Of a stretch of DNA of 64,000 nt, positions 1-9,280 are shown one piece after another. The number at the start of each line of letters is the position of its first letter. Positions within the stretch are counted from its first letter, which is position 1. Made by a program: the position numbers and the translations under genes. Under the pieces are notes generated by a model. The model worked only from the letters and a program-made list of their open reading frames with translations. It was not told where the DNA came from and searched no databases. The stretch is from Microvirga massiliensis (GTDB lineage: Bacteria; Pseudomonadota; Alphaproteobacteria; Rhizobiales; Beijerinckiaceae): the NCBI RefSeq assembly GCF_001006805.1, contig NZ_LN811350.1:649201-713200 (forward strand), given 5' to 3'.

Positions 1-449
1 CCGGCCCAGGCCCAGAAGGAGATCTCGTTGACCGGGCAATAGAAGGGAACCTCGTCGCTCTCGTCCTGCACCACTGTCGCAGCCGCGGCCGCGAATGCGG
101 CAAAGCGGTCGATGAAAGCCGGAGACCAGATATCGATGTCGTCTGGCCAACCATAATGGCAAAGATCCCAGATGACCTGCATGCCGGATTCGCGTGCGGC
201 CCGAAGCATGAGAAGAAAGCTCGACCAGTCATAGTGCCCAGGCGAGGTTTCGATGAGATGCCAGCGCACACCATCTCGTGCCGCAGAGATCCTCTGCTTC
301 CTCAATTCGCGATAATCTGCGCCAGCATGCTGATCGTGTCCGGTTGCAGCGAGGAGGTCGAGACGCTGTCCATCGTTTCGGCGGTGACACGAGCACTCGA
401 AACCCGCAAGGAAGTGACTGCTGAAGAGCGAATCAGTCGTCGACTTCAT
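1..449 (-). CDS. Family 1-like glycoside hydrolase (beta-glucosidase-like), N-terminal part, cut by window edge
   Basis: An open frame runs without a stop from an ATG at 449 off the left edge, giving the first 149 residues. The sequence has a long stretch rich in Trp, His and acidic residues: GFECS (16-20), WDLCHYGWPDDID (95-107) and a VNEISFWAW segment (140-148). The Asn-Glu pair at 141-142 fits the acid/base NE signature of clan GH-A barrels, and the layout resembles beta-glucosidase-like proteins common in Methylobacteriaceae. Those act on beta-linked sugars or aryl glycosides, but the substrate cannot be told. The gene lies downstream of the Crp/Fnr regulator on the same strand, with a 398-base gap. 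The second catalytic Glu would lie outside the window. Family membership is by recognition, not by alignment. Confidence 0.75.
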   Translation of the reverse strand, partial: MKSTTDSLFSSHFLAGFECSCHRRNDGQRLDLLAATGHDQHAGADYRELRKQRISAARDGVRWHLIETSPGHYDWSSFLLMLRAARESGMQVIWDLCHYGWPDDIDIWSPAFIDRFAAFAAAAATVVQDESDEVPFYCPVNEISFWAWA

Positions 450-847
450 GATCGTCTTGTTCCCTTCGCGAGTCTCGATGGACCGCCCATTGCAGTACAG
501 CCGGTTACTAGGCGTGAGAACGCATACTCCCTGACTTCTGCAATTGAATTCGTGAGTGTTTTAGGGCTGGATCCCTGAACGTGAGCCCAACAGCCGGTCG
601 GGAGGTTGAGTTCTCAGTTCCCGCGGGGAAGCTCTGGACAAGGCGTGATCCGGGACAGTTCACGTCCAGTGATAAACGAATGCTCACAAACGAGGATCGG
701 CGACATTGGTTCGGCCAATGAGTGTTTCTGTACGGAACCGTACGGTACGCAGGGGCTGCAAAGCTCCGGGAACGTAACCGGGACCGTGTGCTTCTGAGGC
801 AGTGGGCTGAATCTCGAATCTTTCACTTTAGCGTTGCGCGTATTCAC
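450..847. other. Intergenic stretch between the glycoside hydrolase start and the Crp/Fnr gene
   Basis: I see no convincing gene here. It should hold the promoter of the glycoside hydrolase gene (start at 449, minus strand) and the 3' flank of the Crp/Fnr gene. The one clear structure is a perfect inverted repeat at 704-720, CATTGG and CCAATG around a TTCGG loop. Short open frames in it have no sensible start, codon pattern or similarity that I recognise. Confidence 0.6.
704..720. repeat. Perfect 6-bp inverted repeat with TTCGG loop
   Basis: CATTGG (704-709) and CCAATG (715-720) flank TTCGG. It lies 128 bases past the end of the Crp/Fnr gene and could be an operator or a weak hairpin. No T-run follows on either strand, so a rho-independent terminator is not well supported. 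Confidence 0.4.
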
Positions 848-1585
848 TCATTTCCCGTTCCGAAGGGAGGACCAAGGCACTCCGATCAGACGCTCGTATT
901 CTGCTTCAGGAGCGCCGTAGCTGCCGGCTGCTCTTTCCACGAGCTCGGGACGACTCCGGATGGTGATCAGGCTTCTTTGTGCTCTAATGATCCGCTCCCC
1001 CTCAAACATATGCAGGGCCTCCGTAATGCCGGAGCGCCGCACACCGAGCATGAGCGAGAGAAATTCATGGGTAATGGGGAGATCTTCACAATCGATTCGG
1101 TCGTGGCACATCAGGAGCCCTCGGGCCAAGCGCTGCTCGATCGTGTAGCGCCCGCCTGCGAGAGCCGTCGCGGCAATCTGGACCATGAACACATGGGCGT
1201 AGCGGAGGAGAACAGCTTTCAGCAGCGGGTCGGTGTCTACGGCCGCGCGCAAATCCTGAGCCCTGATCCTCAGCGCTGATCCGCCCACCTCCATGGAGGT
1301 CCTGTGTGGAGAGGTGTCGACGCCCAGGAACGCAGAGAGCCCGGAGAGGCCCTCCCGGCCGACACAACCCGTAGCAATGCGCTCTCCATTTGGGCTGATC
1401 GCAATCTCGGAGGAGAGACCTTCCTCGAAAAAGTAAACGTATTCGATGGGCCGATAAGGCTCGGACAGGACGTCGTGCTGTCTCAGGGTGACGGGTGTGC
1501 ATAGCGCCTCGAGAGTCGTACGCTCCTCGGCCGGGAGAACTGCGAGAAGACCATTACGGATCTGCGTTCCGGATAGCTTAGCCAT
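848..1585 (-). CDS. Crp/Fnr family transcriptional regulator
   Basis: This 245-residue protein has the usual two-part Crp/Fnr build: a cyclic-nucleotide-binding type beta-roll (about 15-125), a dimer helix (about 125-150) and a winged helix-turn-helix, with ITHEFLSLMLGVRRSGITEAL at 171-191 as the helix-turn-helix. It lacks the clustered N-terminal cysteines of oxygen-sensing Fnr, so its signal is unknown. Many copies of this type occur per genome in Hyphomicrobiales, some tied to stress and microaerobic response. The ATG start at 1585 fits family length. It stands alone, with a 275-base gap to the divergent small membrane protein gene. Confidence 0.85.
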   Translation of the reverse strand: MAKLSGTQIRNGLLAVLPAEERTTLEALCTPVTLRQHDVLSEPYRPIEYVYFFEEGLSSEIAISPNGERIATGCVGREGLSGLSAFLGVDTSPHRTSMEVGGSALRIRAQDLRAAVDTDPLLKAVLLRYAHVFMVQIAATALAGGRYTIEQRLARGLLMCHDRIDCEDLPITHEFLSLMLGVRRSGITEALHMFEGERIIRAQRSLITIRSRPELVERAAGSYGAPEAEYERLIGVPWSSLRNGK

Positions 1586-1860
1586 GCTCTATTGAAATCT
1601 CCGGACCGTGTGCTGCAAGTCAATTCCCACAATCGCCTGTCTTTTGCTCGACGCAGCCAGTCCTCATGCTGAAGAAGCGTGCGAACTTTCATTTGGCGGG
1701 AACACGCCGCCCAGCTCTTCGCACGGGACCTGCGATCTGCCTCCGGGAGCAAGTATTCGGATGTGATCCGCAATCCTTCAGGAACCGCCGCTCTTGATCC
1801 GGCGTTGCCCCGCGGAAACGTAACCTTTCCGGTGCGGAGCCGGACCGACGCGAGGAAGCC

Positions 1861-2145
1861 ATGACGAAAATCGTTCCCGAGGATCGCGCAAGGCAGGGGC
1901 CGAAGGGCCGGCCGGTGCTGATGGTGCTGATTGGAGCCTTTGTCCTGATCGGGATCTATCTGGTCTCGATGATGGTATGGTCCAGCTCCGAGTCTCCCGA
2001 CAGTCCGGCACAGGAAGCCTCTCGTCAGGCGACGACCGGATCATCGTCGGGCTCGAGCGTGAACCCAACGAACCAAGTCCCTCCGGCCAATCCGGCCTAC
2101 CCAGTTCCAGCCGATTCGAACGCAACCGGCTCTACGCCGCGCTGA
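1861..2145 (+). CDS. Small single-pass membrane protein, function unknown
   Basis: This 94-residue protein has a charged N-terminus, one hydrophobic helix at about 18-40, then a Ser/Pro/Asn-rich low-complexity tail. It would sit in the inner membrane with the tail outside. A GAGGAA ribosome binding site lies just before the ATG. I do not recognise a family. A strong hairpin follows the gene at 2154-2192, which suggests a separate transcript. Confidence 0.6.
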   Translation: MTKIVPEDRARQGPKGRPVLMVLIGAFVLIGIYLVSMMVWSSSESPDSPAQEASRQATTGSSSGSSVNPTNQVPPANPAYPVPADSNATGSTPR

Positions 2146-2153
2146 TCCTGAAC

Positions 2154-2192
2154 GCGGCCGCCCGGAGTCTTTTGGGCTCATGGGGCGGCCGC
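2154..2192 (+). terminator. Terminator-like hairpin after the small membrane protein gene
   Basis: A perfect 10-bp stem (GCGGCCGCCC at 2154-2163 with its complement at 2183-2192) encloses a 19-base loop. It starts 9 bases after the stop codon of the 94-residue gene and ends about 96 bases before the mechanosensitive channel gene. There is only a short TT after the stem, so efficiency is uncertain. Confidence 0.5.
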
Positions 2193-2288
2193 TTCGCATT
2201 GCCACGCTCGATCAGCCGGGCGAGTTTTCGCCTCATTGATTCGCGAGAGGGCCCTCTCCAGCGAATTTAACACAGGGGCACCCCGGCA

Positions 2289-4871
2289 ATGACGGTTTGC
2301 GCGACGCGGCGATGGCTGGCCGCAGCGATTGTGGTTTGGACCTACGCGTTCGCATTCCTTCCTATCGTCTCTACGCCCACGAAGGCCGCCGAGGTTGCGG
2401 TTTCGGCCGAGGTCAAGGACATCCGGTCCAAACTGGAAGCGATTCGCGCCAACCTCGACCAGAAGGAGGCCGCCCTGGAGCGGCGTGACCTGCCGGATCG
2501 TGACCTGCAGGCCCTCCGCCAAGAGGTCGAGCCGTTTGCAAGCCAGATCCGGGAGATGATTGCGGCGCTGGCTCCAAAGGTCGACGCAGCCCGGGCGCGA
2601 CTCGAACAGCTCGGTCCCAAGAAGGACGACCAGCCGGAAAGCGAGGACGCCGCCAGGGAGCGAACGGAGCGCCAGGCCGCTTTCGCGGAATATGACGAGA
2701 CACAGCGGCTCGCGAAGACACTGCTCGTCCAGGCCGAGCAGCTGAGCGTCCAGGTCGGCGACCGCCGCCGTTCCCTGTTCACGCGCGCACTCTTCCGGCA
2801 GAGCGCCGGATTGGCAGGCCCATCCCTGTGGAGCGACGTGATCGATGCTCTGCCCAGGGAGCTCTACGCGGCTCAGACCGTGCTGGGAGATACGGTCGCG
2901 TGGCTGCAGCGTCACTCGTCTCCGGGGGCTCTGCTCGCCGTGGGCTTGGCGCTCGGCATAGCAATTGCCTTGTATTTCGGCCGTTCATCTCTCGGGCCGC
3001 GGCTCATCCGCCGCGACCCAGCCGTGGAGGATCCCGGCCGGAACAGACGGCTCATGGCTGCGCTCGGGGTGCTCCTGATCGGAGCAGGCCCTGCCGTCGC
3101 GGGCAGCTGGATCATCTGGGCAGCCCTGGATGCCGTCGATCTCCTCCCGCCGCGCATCGAGCCGGTGGCCCAGATGATCCTCCGGGCCCTTGCTTGGTTG
3201 GCCTTCGTTCGGGCTCTGGCCGACGCGGTTCTCGCCCCCGGTCGCGGAGCGTGGCGGCTGGTTTCGGTGAACGATTCGACGGCGCATCGCCTCGTGGCAT
3301 TCGCGATCGCGTTCGTCGGCTTGGTTCTGATCGGCAAGGCGGTGGACTCGGTCAACGAAGCCATCGCTGCTTCGCTCCCCATCACGGTTGCGACCCGCGG
3401 AATTTTTGCGATCGGCGCTGCTCTCGTGCTGGCCGCGGTCCTGCGGAGTTGCGCCGGATCTGCCCCGGCCGCGGAGTCCTCTCCCGGCACCCGCTCGACC
3501 GGTCAAGCCGAACTCGGGGGACCTCTCCGGATCGTCGGTTGGACTCTCGTGACCTTCGTTCTCGGCAGCGCCCTGTTCGGCTACGTGGCCTTCGCCTCGT
3601 TCCTGATCGAGCAGGCGATCTGGCTCTCGATTCTGCTGACGGTCCTGTTCTTCCTGATCGCGCTCGTCGACGAATTCATCGGCGGCTCGCTGCGCGGGCA
3701 GACGCGACTCGTCAGAACGATCCAGGCGAATACCGGCCTTCGGCAACGCTCGCTGGAACAGCTCGGCATCCTGGTGAGCGGCATCCTCCATGTCGTGCTG
3801 ATCGTCCTGGCCCTGATGGCCATACTCGCGCCGTGGGGCATCGAGTCGACGGATCTCTTATCTTCGGTCCGTGCCGCCTTCTTCGGCTTCCAGGTCGGCG
3901 ACGTCACGATTTCGATCTCGTCGATCGTCGTCGCGCTGCTGCTCTTCGGCATCGGCTTCGGCGTGACACGTGTCGTGCAACGTTGGCTCGACTCGACCTT
4001 TCTTCCTGCAACGGACCTCGATGCCGGTCTTCGCAACTCGATCCGTACGGTATTCGGCTACGTCGGCGTCATCATCGCCGGGACGGTTTCCTTCTCGTAT
4101 CTCGGTCTCAGCCTCGATCGGATTGCGATCGTCGCCGGTGCCCTGTCCGTCGGTATCGGTTTCGGATTGCAATCGATCGTTAACAACTTCGTGTCCGGGC
4201 TGATTCTCCTGTGGGAGAGGCCGATCCGAGTCGGCGATCTCGTGGTCGTCGGAGATGGGGAAGGACATGTGCGGCGCATCAACGTACGCGCAACCGAGAT
4301 TGAGACCTTCGATCGCTCAGTGGTCATGGTGCCGAATTCGAATCTCATCTCAGGCATCGTGCGCAACCGCGTGCGCAACGACCGCATCGGACGGGTGAAC
4401 GTCACGATGCCGGTGCCGCGGCTGTCCGACCCCGACGAAACCGCTCGCATCATGCGGGATTGCGCTCTGGCGCATCGGGAAGTCATGAGCGAGCCCTCCG
4501 CCAGAGTGCTCTTCAAGCGCATCACCGATACGGCGCTCGAGTTCGACCTCGTCTGCTTCGTCGATGATGTCGAGGTTTCGGGCCGCGTCAGCAGCGACCT
4601 GATGTTCGCCTGCCACCGAGCCCTTCGCGAGGCGGGCATCATGCCGTCACCTCCAGCGCCGGACCATGAGGCGGCCGGGGGAGAGCCGAAACCCGAGGTC
4701 CCCTCTGAAAGTCCGAGTCAGCCGCCTGCAGGAGCAGCGGCGGCCCGCGCGGAGTCCGACAGCATTCCGAAGCCTACGACATCCGCCGATAAGGAGGAGC
4801 AGTCGCCTCCACCCAGGAAGGAGCCCGCTCGGCAGTCCGCTCGCGCGAGCCGCGTGAAGGTGCCCTCGTGA
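2289..4871 (+). CDS. Large MscS-family mechanosensitive channel with DUF3772-type periplasmic domain
   Basis: This 860-residue inner-membrane channel would open under membrane tension and release small solutes on osmotic downshock. It starts with a signal peptide (about 1-34), followed by a coiled, charged periplasmic region of the DUF3772 kind (about 40-200). About ten hydrophobic segments follow from residue 215. The MscS pore helix and beta domain lie at about 590-760, with NNFVSGLILLWERPIRVGD near 632-650 and VPNSNLISG near 681. The last 70 residues are a Pro/Ser/Lys-rich tail that is likely disordered in the cytoplasm. The length matches DUF3772-containing MscS proteins. The stop overlaps the GTG of the following CAP lipoprotein gene, so the two are probably cotranscribed. 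Confidence 0.9.
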   Translation: MTVCATRRWLAAAIVVWTYAFAFLPIVSTPTKAAEVAVSAEVKDIRSKLEAIRANLDQKEAALERRDLPDRDLQALRQEVEPFASQIREMIAALAPKVDAARARLEQLGPKKDDQPESEDAARERTERQAAFAEYDETQRLAKTLLVQAEQLSVQVGDRRRSLFTRALFRQSAGLAGPSLWSDVIDALPRELYAAQTVLGDTVAWLQRHSSPGALLAVGLALGIAIALYFGRSSLGPRLIRRDPAVEDPGRNRRLMAALGVLLIGAGPAVAGSWIIWAALDAVDLLPPRIEPVAQMILRALAWLAFVRALADAVLAPGRGAWRLVSVNDSTAHRLVAFAIAFVGLVLIGKAVDSVNEAIAASLPITVATRGIFAIGAALVLAAVLRSCAGSAPAAESSPGTRSTGQAELGGPLRIVGWTLVTFVLGSALFGYVAFASFLIEQAIWLSILLTVLFFLIALVDEFIGGSLRGQTRLVRTIQANTGLRQRSLEQLGILVSGILHVVLIVLALMAILAPWGIESTDLLSSVRAAFFGFQVGDVTISISSIVVALLLFGIGFGVTRVVQRWLDSTFLPATDLDAGLRNSIRTVFGYVGVIIAGTVSFSYLGLSLDRIAIVAGALSVGIGFGLQSIVNNFVSGLILLWERPIRVGDLVVVGDGEGHVRRINVRATEIETFDRSVVMVPNSNLISGIVRNRVRNDRIGRVNVTMPVPRLSDPDETARIMRDCALAHREVMSEPSARVLFKRITDTALEFDLVCFVDDVEVSGRVSSDLMFACHRALREAGIMPSPPAPDHEAAGGEPKPEVPSESPSQPPAGAAAARAESDSIPKPTTSADKEEQSPPPRKEPARQSARASRVKVPS

Positions 4872-5374
4872 GCATCATGCGTTTACTTCGCTTGTCTCTG
4901 GTCATCGCAACGGGGCTGGCTCTCGCCGGCTGCATGGCCGAGGAGGCGCGCAGGCCCGAGACCCTCGACCTCTATCGGTCGCTCGCACAGCCCGGCGCGC
5001 GCGTGGACCCGGGCACCGCCGAGGCAATGATCGGAGCCTATCGGCACAACCGAGGCCTTCCGCCGCTCAGAATCGATCCGGACCTGCAGCGCATCGCGGA
5101 GGACGAGGCGCGCGCCATGGCAGCAGCGGAGAAACCGCGTTCGGCGCAAATCCTCAAGGCAGGCCTCGTGGAGCGTGGCTTCAAGGCTCCAGGAGCGCAT
5201 CTCACGGCAGGTTACCTTACCTTTGCCGAAGCGTTCTCGGGCTGGCGCGAGAGCGCCCAGCACGACCGCGTGCTGCTCGATCCGAATGCCACTCGGATGG
5301 GTGTGGCGACGGCTTTCGCGCCAGGGTCAAAATATCGAGTCTACTGGGTCTTCGTGACCGCGGGCGCGCCCTGA
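4868..5374 (+). CDS. CAP/SCP-domain lipoprotein
   Basis: This 168-residue protein begins with a lipoprotein signal peptide: the lipobox LALAGC ends at Cys22, so it should be anchored in the envelope. Residues about 50-165 match the cysteine-rich secretory protein/antigen 5/PR-1 fold, with an early YRHNRGLPPL segment and a C-terminal YRVYWVFV strand. The biochemical role of bacterial CAP proteins is mostly unknown. The GTG start overlaps the stop of the channel gene (GTGA). An internal ATG three codons on would give nearly the same signal peptide. Confidence 0.8.
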   Translation: MSIMRLLRLSLVIATGLALAGCMAEEARRPETLDLYRSLAQPGARVDPGTAEAMIGAYRHNRGLPPLRIDPDLQRIAEDEARAMAAAEKPRSAQILKAGLVERGFKAPGAHLTAGYLTFAEAFSGWRESAQHDRVLLDPNATRMGVATAFAPGSKYRVYWVFVTAGAP

Positions 5375-5415
5375 TTCCGCTCGGTCACCGCCGACGGAGA
5401 ACCGGTCTGCCGGCC

Positions 5416-6240
5416 CTATGGTTGCGCTCCGAATGGGATCGGCGGGGCCTCCCGCAGCAGGGTGATCGTCACACGCCGGTTCGCGGCAATATACGGGTTG
5501 TCGGGGAAGAACGGCTCGGCATCGGCCTTGCCCGCAACGGTCGCAAAGCGGTCATCCGGCATTCCGCTCGCGGCGAGAATCTCGCGGACCGAGATCGCGC
5601 GGCCGGCCGACATCTCCCAGGGCGAGTCCTTCGCGAAGGCTCCGGGCCGAGGCGAGGCGGTGTGCCCCGTCACGGCAACCCGGTTCGGCATGCGGCGGAG
5701 GGTTGGAGCGATGGCCTCGAGAACACGCCGGGTCCGCTCATAGGGCTGCGTCGAGCCCTCCGGGAACATGGAGCGGCCATCCTGGTCCACGAGGGAGACG
5801 TTGAGGCCTTCCTTCGAGACGTCGATGACGATGTGCTTCGATAATTCGGCGATTTCCGGCAGATCCTGCAGGGCTTGGCGCAGGGAGGCGGCTGCGAGCG
5901 CGAAGGCTCGGTCGTGGCCGGCCAACGAGATCCCTTCGATCCGGGTCAACTCGTTCGGCGAGGTGCTGTCGGACGCAACATCGGGAGATTCGGTTCTCGC
6001 GTTCTTCAGCAGGGTCTTCGTCGGGATGCCCTCCTGCTCGATGATGCCGGCGAGGCGGGAATCCTGGCGCACGCCGAAGGCGTCCCGCATCGAGCCTGCA
6101 ACGAGCTGCAGCTTGCGCTGGTCCTGCGTCGAGTAGGCAGCGACCATGACGAAAAAGCTCATGAGCAGCGCCATGAGATCCGCGAAAGTCACGAACCAGC
6201 CGTGCCCGTGGGCGACATGCCCCTTCTTGCGCAAAGCCAT
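5416..6240 (-). CDS. MotB/PomB-like stator protein with OmpA-type C-terminal domain
   Basis: This 274-residue protein has one N-terminal membrane helix (about 15-37) containing the ion-binding Asp21 in the WFVTFADLM context, matching MotB Asp32. A linker/plug region follows, then a C-terminal OmpA-like peptidoglycan-binding domain (about 150-265) with a VAVTGHTASP core. It would pair with the MotA-like protein encoded just upstream (2-base gap) to form an ion-driven stator. No flagellar structural genes lie nearby, so use in the flagellar motor is likely but not shown by context. The start is fixed by tight spacing to the upstream gene. Confidence 0.85.
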   Translation of the reverse strand: MALRKKGHVAHGHGWFVTFADLMALLMSFFVMVAAYSTQDQRKLQLVAGSMRDAFGVRQDSRLAGIIEQEGIPTKTLLKNARTESPDVASDSTSPNELTRIEGISLAGHDRAFALAAASLRQALQDLPEIAELSKHIVIDVSKEGLNVSLVDQDGRSMFPEGSTQPYERTRRVLEAIAPTLRRMPNRVAVTGHTASPRPGAFAKDSPWEMSAGRAISVREILAASGMPDDRFATVAGKADAEPFFPDNPYIAANRRVTITLLREAPPIPFGAQP

Positions 6241-6242
6241 GA

Positions 6243-7010
6243 TCAGGCCTCGACGAATTCTGCGCGACTGTTCTCCGGCAGATAGGAGACCAGCATCTCG
6301 CGGACGAGCGCCGGGCTCTTCGAGTCGCGGATCAGGAGAATGCCGTCGATGATCAAAGAGCGCGATACGTTCTCGTCTTCGAGTTTCACATGCAGCTTAT
6401 CGGCGATCGGAAGCGCGAAGAGGTTGGCGATAAACGCGCCGTAGAGCGTCGCGAGAAGAGCGGTCGCCATGGCGGGGCCTAGCTTCGACGGGTCCGACAT
6501 GTTCGCGAACATCATGACCATGCCGAGGATCGTACCGATCATGCCCCAGGCCGGCGCGCAATCGCCGATCGCACGGTAGACCTTCGATCCTTCCTCGAGA
6601 TGAAGGAGGAAGATGTCGCGATCGCGTTCCATGGTCTCGCGGATGAATTCACGGTCATAACCGTCGGCAACGTAGCGGAGCCCCTGCGCGAGAAAGCTGT
6701 CTGCGACCTGCATGTTCTCGATCGCCATCGGGCCGCTTTTGCGCACCACCTCGGCAACCTGCGTGATCTCGGCGATCAGGTCATGCGGATTGTTGCTGCG
6801 AAGGCTAAAGGCATAGCGTAGACCCATCGGCAACCCGTGCACGATGACCGAGAAGGGAAAGCGCACCATCGTGGCAGCCATGGCGCCACCGAAGATGATG
6901 ATCACCGCGTGCTTGTCGAAATAGGCCCCGAAATTTCCGCCATCGATCAGGATGATGGACACGACGGTTCCGATCCCGGCTATGAGACCTATGCCAGTCG
7001 CGATATCCAT
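6243..7010 (-). CDS. MotA/PomA-like stator channel protein
   Basis: This 255-residue protein has four predicted membrane helices (about 4-22, 33-50, 150-170, 182-202), with the large cytoplasmic loop between helices 2 and 3 typical of MotA/PomA. Length and the short N-terminus are closer to PomA (sodium type) than to E. coli MotA, but the coupling ion cannot be decided by eye. It carries ions across the inner membrane together with the MotB-like product encoded right behind it. The ATG at 7010 gives the full first helix. Confidence 0.85.
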   Translation of the reverse strand: MDIATGIGLIAGIGTVVSIILIDGGNFGAYFDKHAVIIIFGGAMAATMVRFPFSVIVHGLPMGLRYAFSLRSNNPHDLIAEITQVAEVVRKSGPMAIENMQVADSFLAQGLRYVADGYDREFIRETMERDRDIFLLHLEEGSKVYRAIGDCAPAWGMIGTILGMVMMFANMSDPSKLGPAMATALLATLYGAFIANLFALPIADKLHVKLEDENVSRSLIIDGILLIRDSKSPALVREMLVSYLPENSRAEFVEA

Positions 7011-7472
7011 GAATTCACCTGACGCCTGCCCGATGCCCTTCTGGCAACACGGGCCAAGGTAGGTGCCGGCGCTGAAGGAAGGGTAAACCGCTCCTGACGT
7101 GGATTGGCAAAATCGCTTGCGGGTTCCGGCGCATCAGAGCAAGGGCGGCGTCTTTCACCCGTATTCGAGTGTTCTGACTGGGTTGCCTGACTGGCAGATG
7201 AGGACGATTGACCCACCCCGTCATTGCGAGCCGGAGGCGAAGCAATCCAGCCCTTCAGCCTCTGTGCCGCTGGATCGCTTCGCTCCGCTCGCGATGACGA
7301 GAGGGCAGGCTGGATACCGATGAGGTCTCCCTTGACCGCCAGGGGTGCCAAACCGCGATGCGCCGGAGGTCCCCTTCCTTCGGGCAAGTGAAACGGACGG
7401 CTCGACTTGCCGTTATTAAACGAGCTCGCCATCGTGCGGCTTATCATCTCAGGTTGCAGGCACCGCCGCATC
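7011..7472. other. Intergenic stretch between motA-like and glucan exporter genes
   Basis: This 462-base divergent region should carry the promoters of the stator pair and the ABC exporter. Its middle holds a palindromic repeat element (7219-7299). An in-frame open extension of the exporter gene reaches back to 7407, but it lacks family-like residues, so I treat it as leader. No other gene is supported. Confidence 0.6.
7219..7299. repeat. Palindromic dispersed repeat element, copy 1
   Basis: The left arm at 7219-7250 begins CGTCATTGCGAGC and ends GCAATCCAG. The right arm at 7270-7299 is its near-complement, running CTGGATCGCTTCGC to GATGACG. Transcribed, it would fold into one long hairpin. 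This arm sequence is a familiar intergenic repeat of Hyphomicrobiales. Related arms occur at 14864-14979 in the opposite order. Confidence 0.85.
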
Positions 7473-9272
7473 ATGTCGCTCTTTCGCCTCTACGCTCGCG
7501 TCCTCGGTCAGCTCGGGTCCGATCTGCGGGTCGGCATCATGCTCGCACTGGCGAACATCGCCCTCGCGATCGCGGCCTTCGCGGAGCCGATCCTGTTCGG
7601 GCGGATCATTGACCTTTTAAGCAGCGCGCAGGCCACGCGAGAGCCGGTCTCGTTCGGCAACCTGATGCCCCTGATCATCGCCTGGGTCGGTTTCGGGCTG
7701 TTCACGATCGGGGCCGGCGTGCTCGTCGCGTTGTACGCGGATCGCCTCTCGCATCGCCGGCGCCTCGCCGTCATGGCGTGCTATTTCGAGCACGTGCTCG
7801 AACTGCCGCTGGCGTTCCACACCTCGACGCATTCCGGGCGCGTCCTGAAGGTCATGCTGGAGGGCTCGAACGGCATGGCCTGGCTGTGGCTCGGCTTCTT
7901 TCGCGAGCATTTCGCCGCCTTCGTAGCCCTCGTGATCCTCTTACCCCTCACTGTTTTCCTGAACTGGCGCCTCGGCCTGCTGCTCGTCGTGCTCGTGGCG
8001 GTTTTCGCGGTGCTCACGGCCGTCGTGCTTCGCAAGACCGAGACGCTCCAGGGCTCCGTCGAGAGCTACCATTCCAGCCTTGCGGAGCATGCCTCCGATG
8101 CCCTGGGGAACGTGCCGGTGATCCAGTCCTTTACGCGGGTCGAGGCGGAAACACGGGCTCTGCACGGCATCATCCACCAGCTCCTCCAGGCCCAGAATCC
8201 CGTCCTGTCCTGGTGGGCCCTGGCTTCCGTCGCGACGCGGGCCTCCGCGACGATCACGGTTACCGCGATCTTCCTCGTCGGAACCTGGCTTCACCTCAAC
8301 GGGCTCGCCAGCATCGGTCAGATCGTGTCGTTCATGAGCATCGCGACGATGTTGATCGGCCGTCTCGAACAGGCGGTGAGCTTCACGAACCAGCTCTTCA
8401 TGCAGGCTCCGAAGATGCGCGAGTTCTTCAGCATCCTCGACACTGCTCCCGCGGTGCACGACCGCCCGAATGCGAAGGTCATCGATCGCTTTGTCGGCCG
8501 CGTCGCCTTCGAATCCGTCAGCTTCTCCTATGACGGCAGGCGCCCGGCGGTGCTGGACGTCTCCTTCACCGCGGAGCCAGGCGAGACGGTTGCCCTCGTG
8601 GGCGCGACGGGCTCGGGCAAGTCGACGACCCTCGGGCTCCTTCACCGCGCCTTCGATCCGCAATCAGGCTGTATCCGCATCGATGGCGACGACATTCGCG
8701 ACATTGCCCTGTCTTCGCTGCGCCGCAATATTGGAGTCGTCTTCCAGGAGCCGATGCTGTTCGCGCGCTCGATTCGCGAAAACCTCCAGGTCGGACAGCC
8801 GGACGCGACCGATGCGCAGATGATCGAAGCTCTGGAGCGTGCGCAGGCGAGCGAGTTCATTGTCAGGCAGACGGAGGGCCTCGATACGATCATTGGAGAG
8901 CGGGGGCGCTCTCTCTCGGGAGGCGAGCGCCAGCGTCTTTCAATCGCGCGCGCGCTCCTCAAGGACCCGCCGGTGCTGATCCTCGACGAGGCAACCAGCG
9001 CCCTCGATGCTGCAACCGAACGCAAGCTGCAACTTGCGCTGGACGAGGTCATGAGGGGCCGGACGACCTTCGTGATCGCCCACCGGCTCGCGACCGTCCG
9101 CAACGCCGACCGTATCCTCGTCTTCGACCAGGGGCGCATTATCGAGACCGGCACCTTCGACGAACTCGTCGCCAAGGGTGGGCGTTTCGCCGAACTCGCC
9201 CGGGCCCAGTTCATGGTAGAAGAAGAGCGCCCGCGGACACGGATCCGGGCAAGCGAGGTCGCCCAAACCTGA
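7473..9272 (+). CDS. ndvA: Cyclic beta-1,2-glucan type ABC exporter (fused permease and ATPase)
   Basis: This is a 599-residue half-transporter. Six membrane helices (about 15-310) are followed by an ABC ATPase domain with Walker [10 protein letters not shown] near 377, signature LSGGERQR near 480, Walker [11 protein letters not shown] and the H-loop in VIAHRL. The start chosen is the ATG at 7473, because [11 protein letters not shown] matches the start of NdvA/ChvA glucan exporters, while the open frame upstream does not. In rhizobia and agrobacteria NdvA moves cyclic beta-1,2-glucan to the periplasm for osmotic adaptation and plant interaction. No glucan synthase gene is beside it, so the substrate is by family only. 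It sits 8 bases before the hydrolase gene. Confidence 0.85.
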   Translation: MSLFRLYARVLGQLGSDLRVGIMLALANIALAIAAFAEPILFGRIIDLLSSAQATREPVSFGNLMPLIIAWVGFGLFTIGAGVLVALYADRLSHRRRLAVMACYFEHVLELPLAFHTSTHSGRVLKVMLEGSNGMAWLWLGFFREHFAAFVALVILLPLTVFLNWRLGLLLVVLVAVFAVLTAVVLRKTETLQGSVESYHSSLAEHASDALGNVPVIQSFTRVEAETRALHGIIHQLLQAQNPVLSWWALASVATRASATITVTAIFLVGTWLHLNGLASIGQIVSFMSIATMLIGRLEQAVSFTNQLFMQAPKMREFFSILDTAPAVHDRPNAKVIDRFVGRVAFESVSFSYDGRRPAVLDVSFTAEPGETVALVGATGSGKSTTLGLLHRAFDPQSGCIRIDGDDIRDIALSSLRRNIGVVFQEPMLFARSIRENLQVGQPDATDAQMIEALERAQASEFIVRQTEGLDTIIGERGRSLSGGERQRLSIARALLKDPPVLILDEATSALDAATERKLQLALDEVMRGRTTFVIAHRLATVRNADRILVFDQGRIIETGTFDELVAKGGRFAELARAQFMVEEERPRTRIRASEVAQT

Positions 9273-9280
9273 GGGGTGGG

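Noticed and set aside
2828..4183. Open frame of 451 codons inside the channel gene
   Set aside because: The translation is Arg/Ser-rich and shows no membrane or domain pattern, so it is an out-of-frame shadow of the channel.
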